From Thermoleophilia bacterium (GTDB lineage: Bacteria; Actinomycetota; Thermoleophilia; Gaiellales; Gaiellaceae), in contig JADLFG010000042.1 of NCBI GenBank assembly GCA_020845695.1, positions 124,001-188,000 on the forward strand: a DNA stretch of 64,000 bases, read 5' to 3'. This document shows positions 16,149 through 25,327 of the stretch, piece after piece. Positions within the stretch are counted from its first letter, which is position 1. Each line of letters starts with the position of its first letter. Made by a program: the position numbers and the translations under genes. The notes under the pieces were generated by a model that saw only the letters and a list, made by a program, of their open reading frames with translations, was not told where the DNA came from and ran no database searches.

Positions 16149-17081
16149 GTGCAGTCGCGGCGGTTCGGGGAACGATTCCTTCCGAGGGCGAGCCGGCGGT
16201 TCTCCCGGTGGCCCGGCCGGGCTGCGGGATCGCGCTGGCGGCGCCGGGTTGCCGGTGGCCTGACCGCCCGCCGCGGGCCGGGTGCTGCGGGAGCGGTCGC
16301 GGTCTTCGCCGCGCTGGCCCTCGCCGGCTGCGCGGGGGAGGAGGGCGCGACCGGTCTCGCCTTCGAGCCGGCTGACCGGGGCGTGCTCGCCGTCGCCACC
16401 GCGTTCCTGCCGGCGCCCGGCTTCTGGGAAGGAGACCCGGCTGCGCCGAGCGGCGGGTTCGAGCAGGGTCTCGCCGCGGCGCTCGCGGAGCGGCTCGGCC
16501 TCGGGCGCGTCCGCGTCGTCCAGGTGCCGTTCGCGCGGATCGCCGCCGGCGACCTCGGTGGCGCCGACCTCGCACTCGCGCAGATGACGCCGACCGGCGA
16601 GCGCGAGCGGGTCGCCGATTTCACGACTCCGTACCTGGCCGCGCAGCCCGGGGTGCTCGTGCGCGCGGGCGTCGAGGCAGCCGATCTGTCCGACCTCCAG
16701 GAGCTTCGGTGGGTTATCTCGCGCGTCTCGACCTTGACGCCGATCGTTCGCGGGCGCGTCCGGCCGAACGACCCGCCGCTCGAGGTCGTGGACCGCGCGG
16801 AGGCGCTCGCGGCCCTGCGCGCGGGCCACGCGGACGCGCTGCTGCTCGACCTGCCCGTGGCGCTCGGGCTGGCGCGCGCGGAGCCGGAGGCCTTCGCCGT
16901 GATCGCCCAGCTCGGCGGCGGCGAGGGTCTCGCCGCTGTGCTTCCCGACGGCTCGCGGAACCTCGAGGTCGTCGACTCGGCGATCCGCGCCCTCGCCGCC
17001 GACGGCACGATCGACGGCCTCGTCTCGCGGTGGCTCGGGCGAAGCAGTGAAGACGTGCCCCTGATCCGCACGGACGACTGA
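16149..17081 (+). CDS. Periplasmic-type solute-binding lipoprotein (SBP_bac_3 family)
   Basis: 310 residues from GTG 16149. A basic N-terminus and hydrophobic core end in the lipobox L-A-G-C, so the mature protein would be lipid-anchored outside the membrane. The mature part follows the type II amino-acid-binding fold: FEQGLAAALAERLGL, ADLALAQMTPTGERERVADFTTPYL, ADALLLDLPVALGLA, and VDSAIRALAADGTIDGLVSRWLG at the end. No ABC permease is adjacent; the antiporter gene begins two bases after the stop. The open frame reaches back to a TTG at 16035, but that would give an improbably long basic leader. The start is uncertain. Confidence 0.75.
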   Translation: MQSRRFGERFLPRASRRFSRWPGRAAGSRWRRRVAGGLTARRGPGAAGAVAVFAALALAGCAGEEGATGLAFEPADRGVLAVATAFLPAPGFWEGDPAAPSGGFEQGLAAALAERLGLGRVRVVQVPFARIAAGDLGGADLALAQMTPTGERERVADFTTPYLAAQPGVLVRAGVEAADLSDLQELRWVISRVSTLTPIVRGRVRPNDPPLEVVDRAEALAALRAGHADALLLDLPVALGLARAEPEAFAVIAQLGGGEGLAAVLPDGSRNLEVVDSAIRALAADGTIDGLVSRWLGRSSEDVPLIRTDD

Positions 17082-17082
17082 C

Positions 17083-18894
17083 GTGAGGATCGCACTCGCG
17101 TTCGAGCTCGAGGTGCCGGAGGGAGCCGTGCTCGACTTTTTCGTCCTGTTCGCGGTTCTCCTGGCCGGCCCCATCGCCTTCCGGCGGATCGGGTTGCCCG
17201 GGCTGATCGGGCTGCTGATCGGCGGCTGGCTGATCGGGCCGCACGGGCTCGGCCTGATCGGCGCGGGCAACCAGACGGTGCCCGCCCTCGGACAGCTCGG
17301 CCTGCTCTACCTGATGTTCGTTGCCGGGCTCGAGCTCGACCTGCACGTACTCCGCGCCTACCGGCGCGCGGCGGTGCTCTTCGGACTCCTCACCTTCTCG
17401 CTTCCGTTCGGGGCCGGGGTGGCGGTCGGCTGGGCCCTGGGCTGGTCGACGGCCGCGGCCTGCCTGCTCGGCTCGCTGCTGGCGTCGCACACCCTGCTGA
17501 CCTACCCGATGCTGCGCGACGGCGGGCTGAGCGGTAACCCCGCGGTCGCGTCGGCGGTCGGCGCGACCGTGCTCACGGACACGCTGGCGCTCGTCGTCCT
17601 CGCCGTGGTCGCGGGGACGTCCACGGGCTCGGGGTCGACGAGCGGGGTGATCGCGCAGATCGGCGTGGGTCTCGTCGTACTGCTCGTCTTCGGGCTCTTC
17701 GTCCTCCCGCGCATCGCGGCGGCAGCGCTGAGTCTCTTCGGCTGGGACCGCGTCGCTCGCTACCTGGTCGCGATCGTCTCCTTCCTGCTGATGGCGATCC
17801 TGGCCGAGGTGTTCGGGATCGAGGGCATCGTCGGCGCGTTCTTCGCGGGGCTCGCCCTCAACCGGCTCGTGCCGAACGAGGGCCCGTCGATGGAGCGGAT
17901 CGAGTTCTTCGGCGCGGCGGTGTTCGTCCCCGTCTTCCTCGTCTCGGTCGGGTTGCTGCTCGATCCGGCGGTCATGCTCACCGGCCGGACGCTCGGGCTC
18001 GCGGCGCTCATCTGCGTCGCCTGTCTCGGGGGCAAGGCGGCTGCGGCCTGGGTCGCCGGTCCGCTCATGCGCTTCGCGGGACCGCAGCGCGCGGCGCTGT
18101 TCGTGCTCACGACGCCCCAGGCGGCGGCAACGCTCGCGGCGACGCTGATCGGCTTCGACATCGGCCTCTTCGGCGTCTCGGTCGTCAACGCCGTCCTCGT
18201 CCTGATCCTGGTCAGCATCGTCGTCTCCACGCTGCTCGCCCAGCGGGTGGTGACCCGGATCCCGGGGGGAGCCGAGCGGAGCGCCCCGCTCGGCAGCAAG
18301 GTGGTCCTGGTTGCCCGGCCCGGTGGTCCGTCCGACGCCGCGCTCCGGATCGTCTCGCTGCTCGCCAGGCCCGACGGCGGTCAGGCCGAGCTCGTGATCG
18401 TTCGCATGAGGGACGAGGCGGCCCCGGCCGCGACCGAGCTGGCCGCGCTCGCGCAGCGCCTGTCACGCCACGGTCTCGACGCCACTGTCAGGTCCGAGAT
18501 CCACGGCACCCCGCAGGACGGTGTCGCCTGCGCCGTGCACGCCGACGGGCTGTCGCTCGCGGTGATCGATGAGCCGTCTCACCCCATCGCGGCCGGGCCC
18601 GTTCCCGTCCTCGTGCTCCGGGGGGCCGCGCAGGCGGGCGACCGGGCCCGATCAGCCGAGGAGTCAGACACCGCGGGTACGGACGGCACGGTCGCCGAGG
18701 TGGCCCGCCGGCTCGCCGGGGGCGTGTCTAGGCGCCTGCCCGGCCTGTCGCCGTCGGCGCCGGCCGGGCACGCTGTCGTGACCGTTCGGGGTGCCGTCGG
18801 CGAGGTCCCGGCTGCAGGCCCGGACACCGCGGGCGACGGCGTCGTCGCGATCGTGCTCGAGCCGTCGCCAGACCGGCTCGCGAGCGGGCGCTGA
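17083..18894 (+). CDS. Cation:proton antiporter, CPA2 (Kef/YbaL-type) with cytoplasmic C-terminal domain
   Basis: 603 residues. About 12 hydrophobic segments cover residues 15-390, with the CPA2 hallmarks GLPGLIGLLIGGWLIGPHGLG, GLLYLMFVAGLELDL and VGATVLTDTLALVVLA (ion-binding Asp). The last 200 residues are hydrophilic and resemble a degenerate universal-stress-type domain. It would exchange K+ or Na+ for H+ across the membrane. The GTG lies two bases after the stop of the solute-binding lipoprotein gene, so the two are likely cotranscribed and the lipoprotein may act as a sensor or partner. That link is inference. Confidence 0.85.
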   Translation: MRIALAFELEVPEGAVLDFFVLFAVLLAGPIAFRRIGLPGLIGLLIGGWLIGPHGLGLIGAGNQTVPALGQLGLLYLMFVAGLELDLHVLRAYRRAAVLFGLLTFSLPFGAGVAVGWALGWSTAAACLLGSLLASHTLLTYPMLRDGGLSGNPAVASAVGATVLTDTLALVVLAVVAGTSTGSGSTSGVIAQIGVGLVVLLVFGLFVLPRIAAAALSLFGWDRVARYLVAIVSFLLMAILAEVFGIEGIVGAFFAGLALNRLVPNEGPSMERIEFFGAAVFVPVFLVSVGLLLDPAVMLTGRTLGLAALICVACLGGKAAAAWVAGPLMRFAGPQRAALFVLTTPQAAATLAATLIGFDIGLFGVSVVNAVLVLILVSIVVSTLLAQRVVTRIPGGAERSAPLGSKVVLVARPGGPSDAALRIVSLLARPDGGQAELVIVRMRDEAAPAATELAALAQRLSRHGLDATVRSEIHGTPQDGVACAVHADGLSLAVIDEPSHPIAAGPVPVLVLRGAAQAGDRARSAEESDTAGTDGTVAEVARRLAGGVSRRLPGLSPSAPAGHAVVTVRGAVGEVPAAGPDTAGDGVVAIVLEPSPDRLASGR

Positions 18895-18932
18895 CCCCAA
18901 CCCGCGCGTTTGGGGCGCTTCCGGCCGCGCGA

Positions 18933-20147
18933 ATGAGCGAGAATCCCCCGATGGGCAGCCCCACGCCCCCCCCGCCGCGCTTCTCCCCGCTCGCCCAGCG
19001 GATCGCCGCGACCGACGACGACAGCTGGCGTGTCCACTGGCTCGCGCGCGAGCGCAAGGCCGCCGGGCACGACGTGATCATGCTCAGTCTCGGCGAGCCC
19101 GACTTCGCGCCGCCGCCGGCGGCGGTCGACGCGGCGGTCGAGGCGCTGCGCACCGGGCGGACTCGCTACGCGCCGGCCCGGGGCGAGCGCCCCATCCTCG
19201 AGGCGGTCGCCCGGCGGGCGGGACTCCAGGCGGGGCGCGAGGTCGATCCCGAGCGGGTCGTCTTCTTCCCCGGCTCCCAGGCCGCGCTGTTCGCGACGAT
19301 GCTCTGCCTGGCCGGCGAGGGCGACGAGGTGATCGTCGGCGAGCCCACGTACTCCACCTACCCCGGGGTGCTCGCGGCGGCCGGGGCGGCGCGGGTCAAC
19401 GTGCCGCTGCGGCCCGAGAACGGGTTCCACGTGCGCGCCGAGGACGTCGCCAGCGCCGTGACCGTGCGCACCCGGGTCGTTCTGCTCAACTCCCCCCATA
19501 ACCCGACGGGCGCCGTGCTGTCGGCAGCCGAGCTCGAGGAGATCGCGGCCGTCTGCCGCGGTGCGGGCGCGTGGCTCGTCGCGGACGAGGTCTACGCGTC
19601 GCTGACGTGGGCGCGACCGCACGCGAGTGTGCTCGCGCTCGACGGGGCCGAGGAGCTCGCGGTCTCGCTCGGGAGCGTGTCGAAGTCGCACGCCATGACC
19701 GGCTTCCGGCACGGCTGGGCGGTCGCTCCCGTCGCGGTGGCCGCGAGGCTCGGGCTCCTGCTCGAGTCGATGCTGTTCGGCTGCCCGCCGTTCGTTCAGG
19801 ACGCCGGCGTTGCCGCGCTCGCCGACGAGGCCGCCACCGACGCGATGCGGGAGGCCTACGCGCGCCGCGCCGAGCTCGTCTGTCGCGGCCTCGCGGCTGC
19901 AGCCGGCCTCGACGCCCACCCGCCCGAAGGCGGGATGTTCGTCACCGTGGGCGTGCGGGGGACGGGCCTCTCCGGCGAGGCGTTCGCGCTGCGGCTGCTC
20001 GAGGAGGAGAACGTGGCGGTGATCCCGCTCTACGGCTTCGGCCCGAGCGGCGTCGACCACGTACGAATCGGCCTCGGCGCGGACGACGAGCTGCTCGCCG
20101 AGGCCACCCGCCGCATCACCGCGTTCGCCGCCCGGCTCGGCCCGTAG
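18933..20147 (+). CDS. Class I/II PLP-dependent aminotransferase
   Basis: 404 residues of fold-type I. It has the aspartate-aminotransferase subgroup motifs GEPDF near the N-terminus, NSPHNPTG, DEVY and the PLP lysine in SVSKSHAMTGFRHGW. It would transfer the amino group of an amino acid to a 2-oxo acid in the cytoplasm; the specificity is not readable. A second in-frame ATG lies six codons in. A CCCCAA/TTGGGG inverted repeat in the short gap upstream may end the antiporter transcript. Confidence 0.88.
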   Translation: MSENPPMGSPTPPPPRFSPLAQRIAATDDDSWRVHWLARERKAAGHDVIMLSLGEPDFAPPPAAVDAAVEALRTGRTRYAPARGERPILEAVARRAGLQAGREVDPERVVFFPGSQAALFATMLCLAGEGDEVIVGEPTYSTYPGVLAAAGAARVNVPLRPENGFHVRAEDVASAVTVRTRVVLLNSPHNPTGAVLSAAELEEIAAVCRGAGAWLVADEVYASLTWARPHASVLALDGAEELAVSLGSVSKSHAMTGFRHGWAVAPVAVAARLGLLLESMLFGCPPFVQDAGVAALADEAATDAMREAYARRAELVCRGLAAAAGLDAHPPEGGMFVTVGVRGTGLSGEAFALRLLEEENVAVIPLYGFGPSGVDHVRIGLGADDELLAEATRRITAFAARLGP

Positions 20148-20279
20148 GTCCCGCCCGGGCTCCCGCCAGCGCGGGCACGCCGCCGCCGGCCCCGAGGCTC
20201 TCCGGGGCCCCTTGAAGGCGGGCTTGATCTCCGCTAGCCTCCGAGCGTCGGACGTGCCCGCTGACCCGGAGGTCTGCCG

Positions 20280-21635
20280 ATGCGGCGTAGCGGACGACCG
20301 CTCCACTGGGTGCTCGCGCTCGCGGCCGTCCTCGCCCTGCTCGACGCGCGGCCGGCGGGAGCCGCCTCCGCGGCCCAGATCCAGGGCACGGTGCGGGGGC
20401 TTCCCCTCGCCGGCGAGCGCGCGTTCGCGTCCGTACGGGCGGTGCAGGCAACGAGCGGTCGGATCATGGCCTCGAAGGAGCTCGGTGGCGGGTCGAGCTA
20501 CGGGCTGAGCGTGAAGCCGGGCCTGTACCTGATCGTGGCCAGCGCCGTCGCGACGGACGGCCGCTCCGTCATGAGGACGAGCCGCCTCATCGTCGCCCGA
20601 GCGGGCCGGACGGCCCGCGCCGACCTCGTCGCCCGAACCCTCGCCGGCCCGGCTGGCAGCCGGCAAGAGACCGCCGGGGGCGGACCGGTGGTCGCGATCG
20701 GGGACATCCAGCTCAGCCCGGTCGAAGGGCTCGCGGGGGAGGAGGTGCCCGTACAGGACGCGGTGATCGGGCGCGTTCTCCCGGCGCTCCAAGCGAAGGG
20801 GATGCGGCTCGTCTCGCGGGAGCGCAAGGTCATCGAGGCGCTGCGGAAAGAGGCGAAGCTCTCCGACGAGGGGCGTATGGCCGAGAAGTACGAGCTCCGG
20901 ATGCCGAAGGCGCAGTTCTTCCTGGTCGGCGACGGCACCTACGACGCGAGCGGGACGATTCAGCTCGAGCTGAGGGTCAGAGACCGCGACGGGTTCGTGG
21001 TCGCCGTGAAGACACTCAGCGGGTCGACCGACGACTGGGACGGCTTCATCGAGGAGCTCCGGGACGTGACCCGCGACCTGGCAGGCGAGGCCATACCGAA
21101 GATCGAGGAGGCGACGGGCGGCGACCCCGAGCCACCCGGCGACGAGGAGGTCGACGTCCACGTGCAGGTCCGGGGCATCTGCGCCTGCGGCGCCATCTGG
21201 GGCACCGTGACCGCGAGCGTCGCCCAGCTCGTCAGCGGCTACGACATCGACTACCCGGAAGCCGTGCTGTCGCTGCCGATCGGCACCACCGTCCACATCC
21301 GCGCGGAGCCGACGCCCGGCCACTACTTCGGGGGCTGGGCGGCTTCGATATGCGGCTGGGAGTTCCCGGAGAAGCTCGTCGCCACGCCCGAGGCCACGTT
21401 CGCGTGCACGGTCACTCCGAAGCCGGCCCACATCGGGCCCTACACGCAGCTCTCGATCACGGGCTGGGCTGACTTCCACAAGTGCCCGCCGCCGGGCACC
21501 GTGGTCGCGCAGAGCCCGGGCGCGGCCGTCTGTCCGGGGGTGATCATCCCGCCGATCGTGACCCGCGACGGTCGCGACGGCGACCGGGCGGCGCGCCCCG
21601 GCCTCGCCGCGCCGGCCTGGTCCCGGCCGGGCTGA
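20280..21635 (+). CDS. Secreted protein with CsgG-like middle domain and Cys-rich C-terminus
   Basis: 451 residues. Residues 1-29 form a signal peptide (RRSGRPLHWVLALAAVLALLDARPAGA). About 30-120 look like a beta-sandwich. About 140-285 follow the CsgG/curli-secretion pattern: LPALQAKGMRLVSRERKVIEALRKEAKLSDEG, then AQFFLVGDGTY and RVRDRDGFVVAVKTL. The C-terminal part contains five to six Cys (GICACG, SICGW, FACT, HKCPP, AVCPG) and a GHYFGGWAASICGWE segment like bacterial surface repeats. GGAGG lies at a good distance before the ATG. CsgG pores are outer-membrane channels, which a monoderm lacks, so the role here must differ. Function unknown. Confidence 0.6.
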   Translation: MRRSGRPLHWVLALAAVLALLDARPAGAASAAQIQGTVRGLPLAGERAFASVRAVQATSGRIMASKELGGGSSYGLSVKPGLYLIVASAVATDGRSVMRTSRLIVARAGRTARADLVARTLAGPAGSRQETAGGGPVVAIGDIQLSPVEGLAGEEVPVQDAVIGRVLPALQAKGMRLVSRERKVIEALRKEAKLSDEGRMAEKYELRMPKAQFFLVGDGTYDASGTIQLELRVRDRDGFVVAVKTLSGSTDDWDGFIEELRDVTRDLAGEAIPKIEEATGGDPEPPGDEEVDVHVQVRGICACGAIWGTVTASVAQLVSGYDIDYPEAVLSLPIGTTVHIRAEPTPGHYFGGWAASICGWEFPEKLVATPEATFACTVTPKPAHIGPYTQLSITGWADFHKCPPPGTVVAQSPGAAVCPGVIIPPIVTRDGRDGDRAARPGLAAPAWSRPG

Positions 21636-21653
21636 GCGTCCCGGCCGCCCCGA

Positions 21654-22784
21654 TCAGCCGCCCAGGATCGAGCGGCCGCTGTCGGCGTCGAACAGGTGCA
21701 CCTGGTCGACGTCGAGCACGAGCAGCAGCCGCTCGCCGGGCGCGGCCTTCGTGCGCGGGTCGAGCCGGGCCGCGAACGCGCCGGCGAGCTCGACCGGTCG
21801 CTCGCCGACCTCGGCGGCCTCGAGTCCGTCGAGGCGGAAGTACGCGTACGTCTCGGGGCCGAGCTGCTCGGTGATCTCGATCTCGGCCGGGAGCGTCACC
21901 CCGGAGCCGTCGGCGAGCCGGGCGTCGTGGAAGTCCTCGGGCCGGATGCCGAGCAGCACCGGGCCGCCGTCGCGCTCGAGCCTCTCCCGCACGGTCTGTG
22001 GCAGCTCGAAGCGGTGGCCGCCCGCCTCGACCGTCCCTGCGGCGAGCGTACCCGCGAGGAAGTTCATCGGCGGCGAGCCGATGAAGCCGGCGACGAACGT
22101 GTTCGCGGGCCGCTGGTAGAGACGTTGCGGCGTGTCGACCTGCTGGAGGAGACCGCGGTCGAGGACGGCGACGCGCTGCCCGAGCGTCATCGCCTCCGTC
22201 TGGTCGTGCGTCACGAACAGGGTTGTGGCGCCGAGGCGGCGGTGCAGCCGCACGAGCTCCGCGCGCATCTGGACGCGGAGTTTCGCGTCCAGGTTCGAGA
22301 GCGGCTCGTCCATCAGGAACGCCCGCGGGTGGCGGACGATCGCGCGGCCCATCGCGACCCGCTGGCGCTGGCCGCCCGACAGCTCCCGCGGCTTTCGCTC
22401 GAGCAGCTCCTCGAGTCCGAGCAACTGCGCCGCCTCACCCACCCTGGTTGCGACCTCGGGCCTCGCCAGCTTCTGCATCCTGAGCGGGAAGGCGATGTTC
22501 TCCTGGACGGTCATGTGCGGGTAGAGCGCGTAGCTCTGGAAGACCATCGCGACGTCGCGCTCCTTCGGCTCGAGGTCGTTCACGACCCGCTCGCCGATCC
22601 GGACCTCCCCCGACGTGATGTCCTCGAGGCCGGCGACCATCCGCAGCGCGGTCGTCTTGCCGCAGCCGGAGGGGCCGACGAGGATCATGAACTCCCCGTC
22701 GGCGATCTCGAGCGACAGGTCGTCGACGGCGACGACCGTGTCGCCGAACCGTTTCGTCACGTGATCGAAGACGACTCTGGCCAT
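21654..22784 (-). CDS. Carbohydrate ABC transporter ATP-binding protein (UgpC/MsmK/MalK type)
   Basis: 376 residues. Walker A GPSGCGKTT, Q-loop FQSYALYPHMTV, signature LSGGQRQRVAMGRAI, Walker B AFLMDEPLSNLDAKLR and the H-loop VTHDQTEAM are complete, and the C-terminal TOBE/MalK regulatory domain is present from about residue 240. It energises sugar import; the binding protein and permeases encoded at 30283-33496 lack an ATPase and are the obvious partners. It lies 2 bases downstream of the first mandelate-racemase-type gene in a three-gene operon. Confidence 0.93.
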   Translation of the reverse strand: MARVVFDHVTKRFGDTVVAVDDLSLEIADGEFMILVGPSGCGKTTALRMVAGLEDITSGEVRIGERVVNDLEPKERDVAMVFQSYALYPHMTVQENIAFPLRMQKLARPEVATRVGEAAQLLGLEELLERKPRELSGGQRQRVAMGRAIVRHPRAFLMDEPLSNLDAKLRVQMRAELVRLHRRLGATTLFVTHDQTEAMTLGQRVAVLDRGLLQQVDTPQRLYQRPANTFVAGFIGSPPMNFLAGTLAAGTVEAGGHRFELPQTVRERLERDGGPVLLGIRPEDFHDARLADGSGVTLPAEIEITEQLGPETYAYFRLDGLEAAEVGERPVELAGAFAARLDPRTKAAPGERLLLVLDVDQVHLFDADSGRSILGG

Positions 22785-22786
22785 GA

Positions 22787-23905
22787 TCAGGAGACTCGCA
22801 GGCGCTGCACCAGGTCTTCGTCGAGCTCGACGCCGAGCCCCGGCCCCGCGGGCACGGCGAGTGTACCGCCGTCGAGCACGAACGGGGAGGTGACGAGGCC
22901 GCCCGCGATCGGGGAGGGGGCGACCGAGTACTCCGAGTACGTCGGCCGGTCGAGCGTCGAGGCGAACTGGAGCGAGGCGGCGACGAGGACGCCGGAGGAG
23001 AAGCAGTGGGGAACCACCTCGACCCGGCGCTCCCAGGCCAGCTCGGCGATCCGGCGGGCGACGGTGAAGCCGCCGCAGCGGCCGAGATCGGGCTGGAGCA
23101 CGTTCACGTGTCCCCGCTCCACGAGCTCCCGGAACGGCCGGATCGTGGTGTCGGCCTCACCCGCCGCGATCCGAGTCGCGACCGCATCGGAGAGCTGGCG
23201 GTAGCCGTCGTAATCGTCCGGCCAGAGCGGCTCCTCGAGCCAGTAGAGGCCGGCGTCGTCGACGCGCCGCAGGAGCTCGCGCGCCGACTTGACCGTGTAC
23301 GCCTGGCCCCCGTCGATCATCAGGTCGCGCTCGGGGCCGAGCACGTCCCGGGCCGCACGGATCAGGCGCTCGTCGTGCGCGAGGTCGCTCCCGAGCGGGC
23401 CCCAGCCGAGCTTCAGCGCCCCGTAGCCCGCCCCGACCGCCCGCTCCGCGATCGCGCGCACCCCGTCCTCGGTTTGCGGCATCACCTCGCTCGCGTACAC
23501 GGGGACGCGGTCGAGCCTCGAGCCGCCGAGCAGGTCGGAGACCGGCCGGCCGGCGGCCTTGCCCGCGAGATCCCAGAGCGCCATGTCGACCCCGCTCAGC
23601 ACATGGAGTGCGGCGCCGCTCCTGCCGTAGTAGGAGGAGCCCTGGTACATCAGCCGCCACAGCCGGTCGATCGCCAGCGGGTCCTCTCCGACCAGCAGCT
23701 CGCCGAGGCCGCGAGCGATCGCGTGGGAGGGCGGCATCGAGACGATCGCCGCCGCGACCAGGGGGGCGGTGTCCGCCTCGCCGATGCCGGCGATGCCCTC
23801 GTCGGTGTGGACGCGCACCAGGAAGGCGTCCTGCGTGCCGTCGGCGCGACCGGCATCGACGGCGGGAAGGCGCAGGACGATGGGCTCCACACGGGTGATC
23901 TTCAC
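22787..23905 (-). CDS. Mandelate racemase/muconate lactonizing family enzyme (paralogue 1)
   Basis: 372 residues of the enolase superfamily: N-terminal capping domain (about 1-125) and TIM barrel. The barrel carries K-L-G after the second strand (YGALKLGWGP), metal ligands in MIDGGQ, WLEEPL and AAGEAD, and the His of the His-Asp dyad in VVPHCF. Such enzymes abstract the alpha proton of a carboxylate, usually in acid-sugar dehydration or lactone isomerisation. The GTG at 23905 has GGAGAGGAG upstream and overlaps the lyase stop by GTGA. It is closely similar along its length to the protein at 28760-29878. Confidence 0.9.
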   Translation of the reverse strand: MKITRVEPIVLRLPAVDAGRADGTQDAFLVRVHTDEGIAGIGEADTAPLVAAAIVSMPPSHAIARGLGELLVGEDPLAIDRLWRLMYQGSSYYGRSGAALHVLSGVDMALWDLAGKAAGRPVSDLLGGSRLDRVPVYASEVMPQTEDGVRAIAERAVGAGYGALKLGWGPLGSDLAHDERLIRAARDVLGPERDLMIDGGQAYTVKSARELLRRVDDAGLYWLEEPLWPDDYDGYRQLSDAVATRIAAGEADTTIRPFRELVERGHVNVLQPDLGRCGGFTVARRIAELAWERRVEVVPHCFSSGVLVAASLQFASTLDRPTYSEYSVAPSPIAGGLVTSPFVLDGGTLAVPAGPGLGVELDEDLVQRLRVS

Positions 23906-25254
23906 GGGGCTCTCCTCTCCAGGCGGGCGGCGACGGCCCGGGCCGAGCTGGCCGCGAGCCCGAGGTACGAGGTTGGCTCGAGCAGGCGCTCGAGCTCGGC
24001 CGGCCCGAGTCGCGCGGTCACCCGGCTGTCCTCCGCGAGCGCGGAGCCGAGCGGGAGCTCCCCGGCTGCCGCGCGGCGGGCGGCGAGCAGCACGAGCTCG
24101 TGCGCCGGCTCGTGGCCGAGCGTGCGCGCGAGCGCCATCATCACGGCCTCGGCCATGATCAGCCCGCGGGTCGAGTCGAGGTTCGCCCGCATCCGCCGCC
24201 CGTCCACCTCGAGCCCCTCCAGCACGTGGGCGAGCTTGTCGAGCAGCCCGCCCGCGAGGATGAACGCCTGGGGCAGCGCCACCCACTCCGCCGCCCAGAA
24301 GCGCATGTCGCGCTCGTGGGCGTGCGCGGGGCCGTCGGTGAGCACCCCGGCCGCTCCGCGCAGGAGCCGGGCGCTCGCGACGATGTACTCGCACGTCATC
24401 GGATTCCGCTTCTGCGGCATCGTCGAGGAGCCGACGTGCGCCTCCGTCGCCGGCTCGCGGACCTCGGCGACCTCCGTGGACTGGAGCCGGATGATCTCGG
24501 CCGCGATCCGCTCCGCGGCCGCGGACACCTCGATCAGCGCGTGGGCGAGGTCGCGCAGGCGATCGCGCGTCGCGTGCCAGTGGACGTCCGCGCACCGGAG
24601 CCCGAGCCGGCGGCAGAACGCCGTGCGGACCGGGGCGGCGGCAGTGCCGAGCGTCGCGAGCGTGCCCGCGGCGCCCGCAAGCTGGGCGACCGACGCGCCC
24701 GCAGCAGCCCGGTCGAGGCGCTCGCGGGCGCGGCCGAGCTCGTCCGCCCAGGTCGCCGCCTTGAGCCCGAATGTGATCGGCACGGCGTGCTGGCCGTGGC
24801 TTCGTCCCGCCATCGGCGTGTCGGCGTGGCGGCGCGCCAGAACGGCCGCCGCCGCGATCGCCCGCGCCAGGTCGCGCCCGATCGGCTCGAGCGCCCGGCG
24901 GGCCTGGAGAACGAGGGCGGTGTCGACGATGTCCTGCGTCGTGGCCCCCCAGTGCACCCAGGCACCGTGCTCGCCGCAGCGCTCGGCGAGCGCGCGGACG
25001 AGCGGCACGAGCGGGTGCTTCGAGGCGGCGACGCCGCCGCGGAGCGCCTCGACGTCGAACGCCGCCGCGTCCGCCTCGGCGGCGATCCGCCGGGCCGCCT
25101 CGGCTGGAATCACGCCCACCTCGGCCTCGGCCTCGGCCAGCGCCCGCTCGACGTCGAGCCAGGACTGGAGCAGGCCCCCGGTGGTGAAGATCGCCCGCAG
25201 CTCGGGGGTGCCGTACAGGTCGCCGAGCAGCTCGCAGTCGAGCGTCGTCGGCAC
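23902..25254 (-). CDS. Fumarase/aspartase-superfamily lyase (adenylosuccinate lyase / CMLE-like)
   Basis: 450 residues. The superfamily signature GSSTMPQKRNP, WGATTQDIVDTA and the catalytic-region GRSHGQHAVPITFG place it in the adenylosuccinate lyase / 3-carboxy-cis,cis-muconate cycloisomerase group. It forms tetramers that eliminate across a C-N or C-O bond to give an unsaturated dicarboxylate, or the reverse. Its 4-base overlap with a mandelate-racemase-type gene and the shared operon with a sugar ABC ATPase argue for a catabolic role rather than purine synthesis. It is transcribed from the promoter at 25291-25320. Confidence 0.85.
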   Translation of the reverse strand: MPTTLDCELLGDLYGTPELRAIFTTGGLLQSWLDVERALAEAEAEVGVIPAEAARRIAAEADAAAFDVEALRGGVAASKHPLVPLVRALAERCGEHGAWVHWGATTQDIVDTALVLQARRALEPIGRDLARAIAAAAVLARRHADTPMAGRSHGQHAVPITFGLKAATWADELGRARERLDRAAAGASVAQLAGAAGTLATLGTAAAPVRTAFCRRLGLRCADVHWHATRDRLRDLAHALIEVSAAAERIAAEIIRLQSTEVAEVREPATEAHVGSSTMPQKRNPMTCEYIVASARLLRGAAGVLTDGPAHAHERDMRFWAAEWVALPQAFILAGGLLDKLAHVLEGLEVDGRRMRANLDSTRGLIMAEAVMMALARTLGHEPAHELVLLAARRAAAGELPLGSALAEDSRVTARLGPAELERLLEPTSYLGLAASSARAVAARLERRAP

Positions 25255-25273
25255 CGGCTCAGGCGTCCCAGGT

Positions 25274-25283
25274 CATACGATTG
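25274..25283 (+). promoter_or_regulatory. Candidate LacI-family operator CATACGATTG
   Basis: A 10-mer with central CG, matching CANACGMTTG as do 28212-28221 and the minus strand of 30061-30070. It sits over the predicted start of transcription of the minus-strand lyase operon and beside the LacI gene, where a repressor would act. Confidence 0.45.
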
Positions 25284-25290
25284 CCTGACG

Positions 25291-25320
25291 ACCCTAGAAT
25301 GCCGCCCGTGACGATGTCAA
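25291..25320 (-). promoter_or_regulatory. Promoter TTGACA-N18-TAGGGT for the lyase/MR/ABC-ATPase operon
   Basis: On the minus strand, TTGACA (25320-25315) and TAGGGT (25296-25291) are 18 bases apart, with the start of transcription expected near 25284, 30 bases before the ATG of the lyase. The -10 context TCTAGGGTCG recurs as TCTAGTGTCG in the promoter at 29940-29969. Confidence 0.65.
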
Positions 25321-25327
25321 GGCACCC

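Noticed and set aside
22741..22758. CGAACCGTTTCG near the start of the ABC ATPase gene as another LacI operator
   Set aside because: It is palindromic with a central CG, but lies in codons for the conserved start of the protein (TKRFGD) and does not match the 10-mer found in the three intergenic regions.
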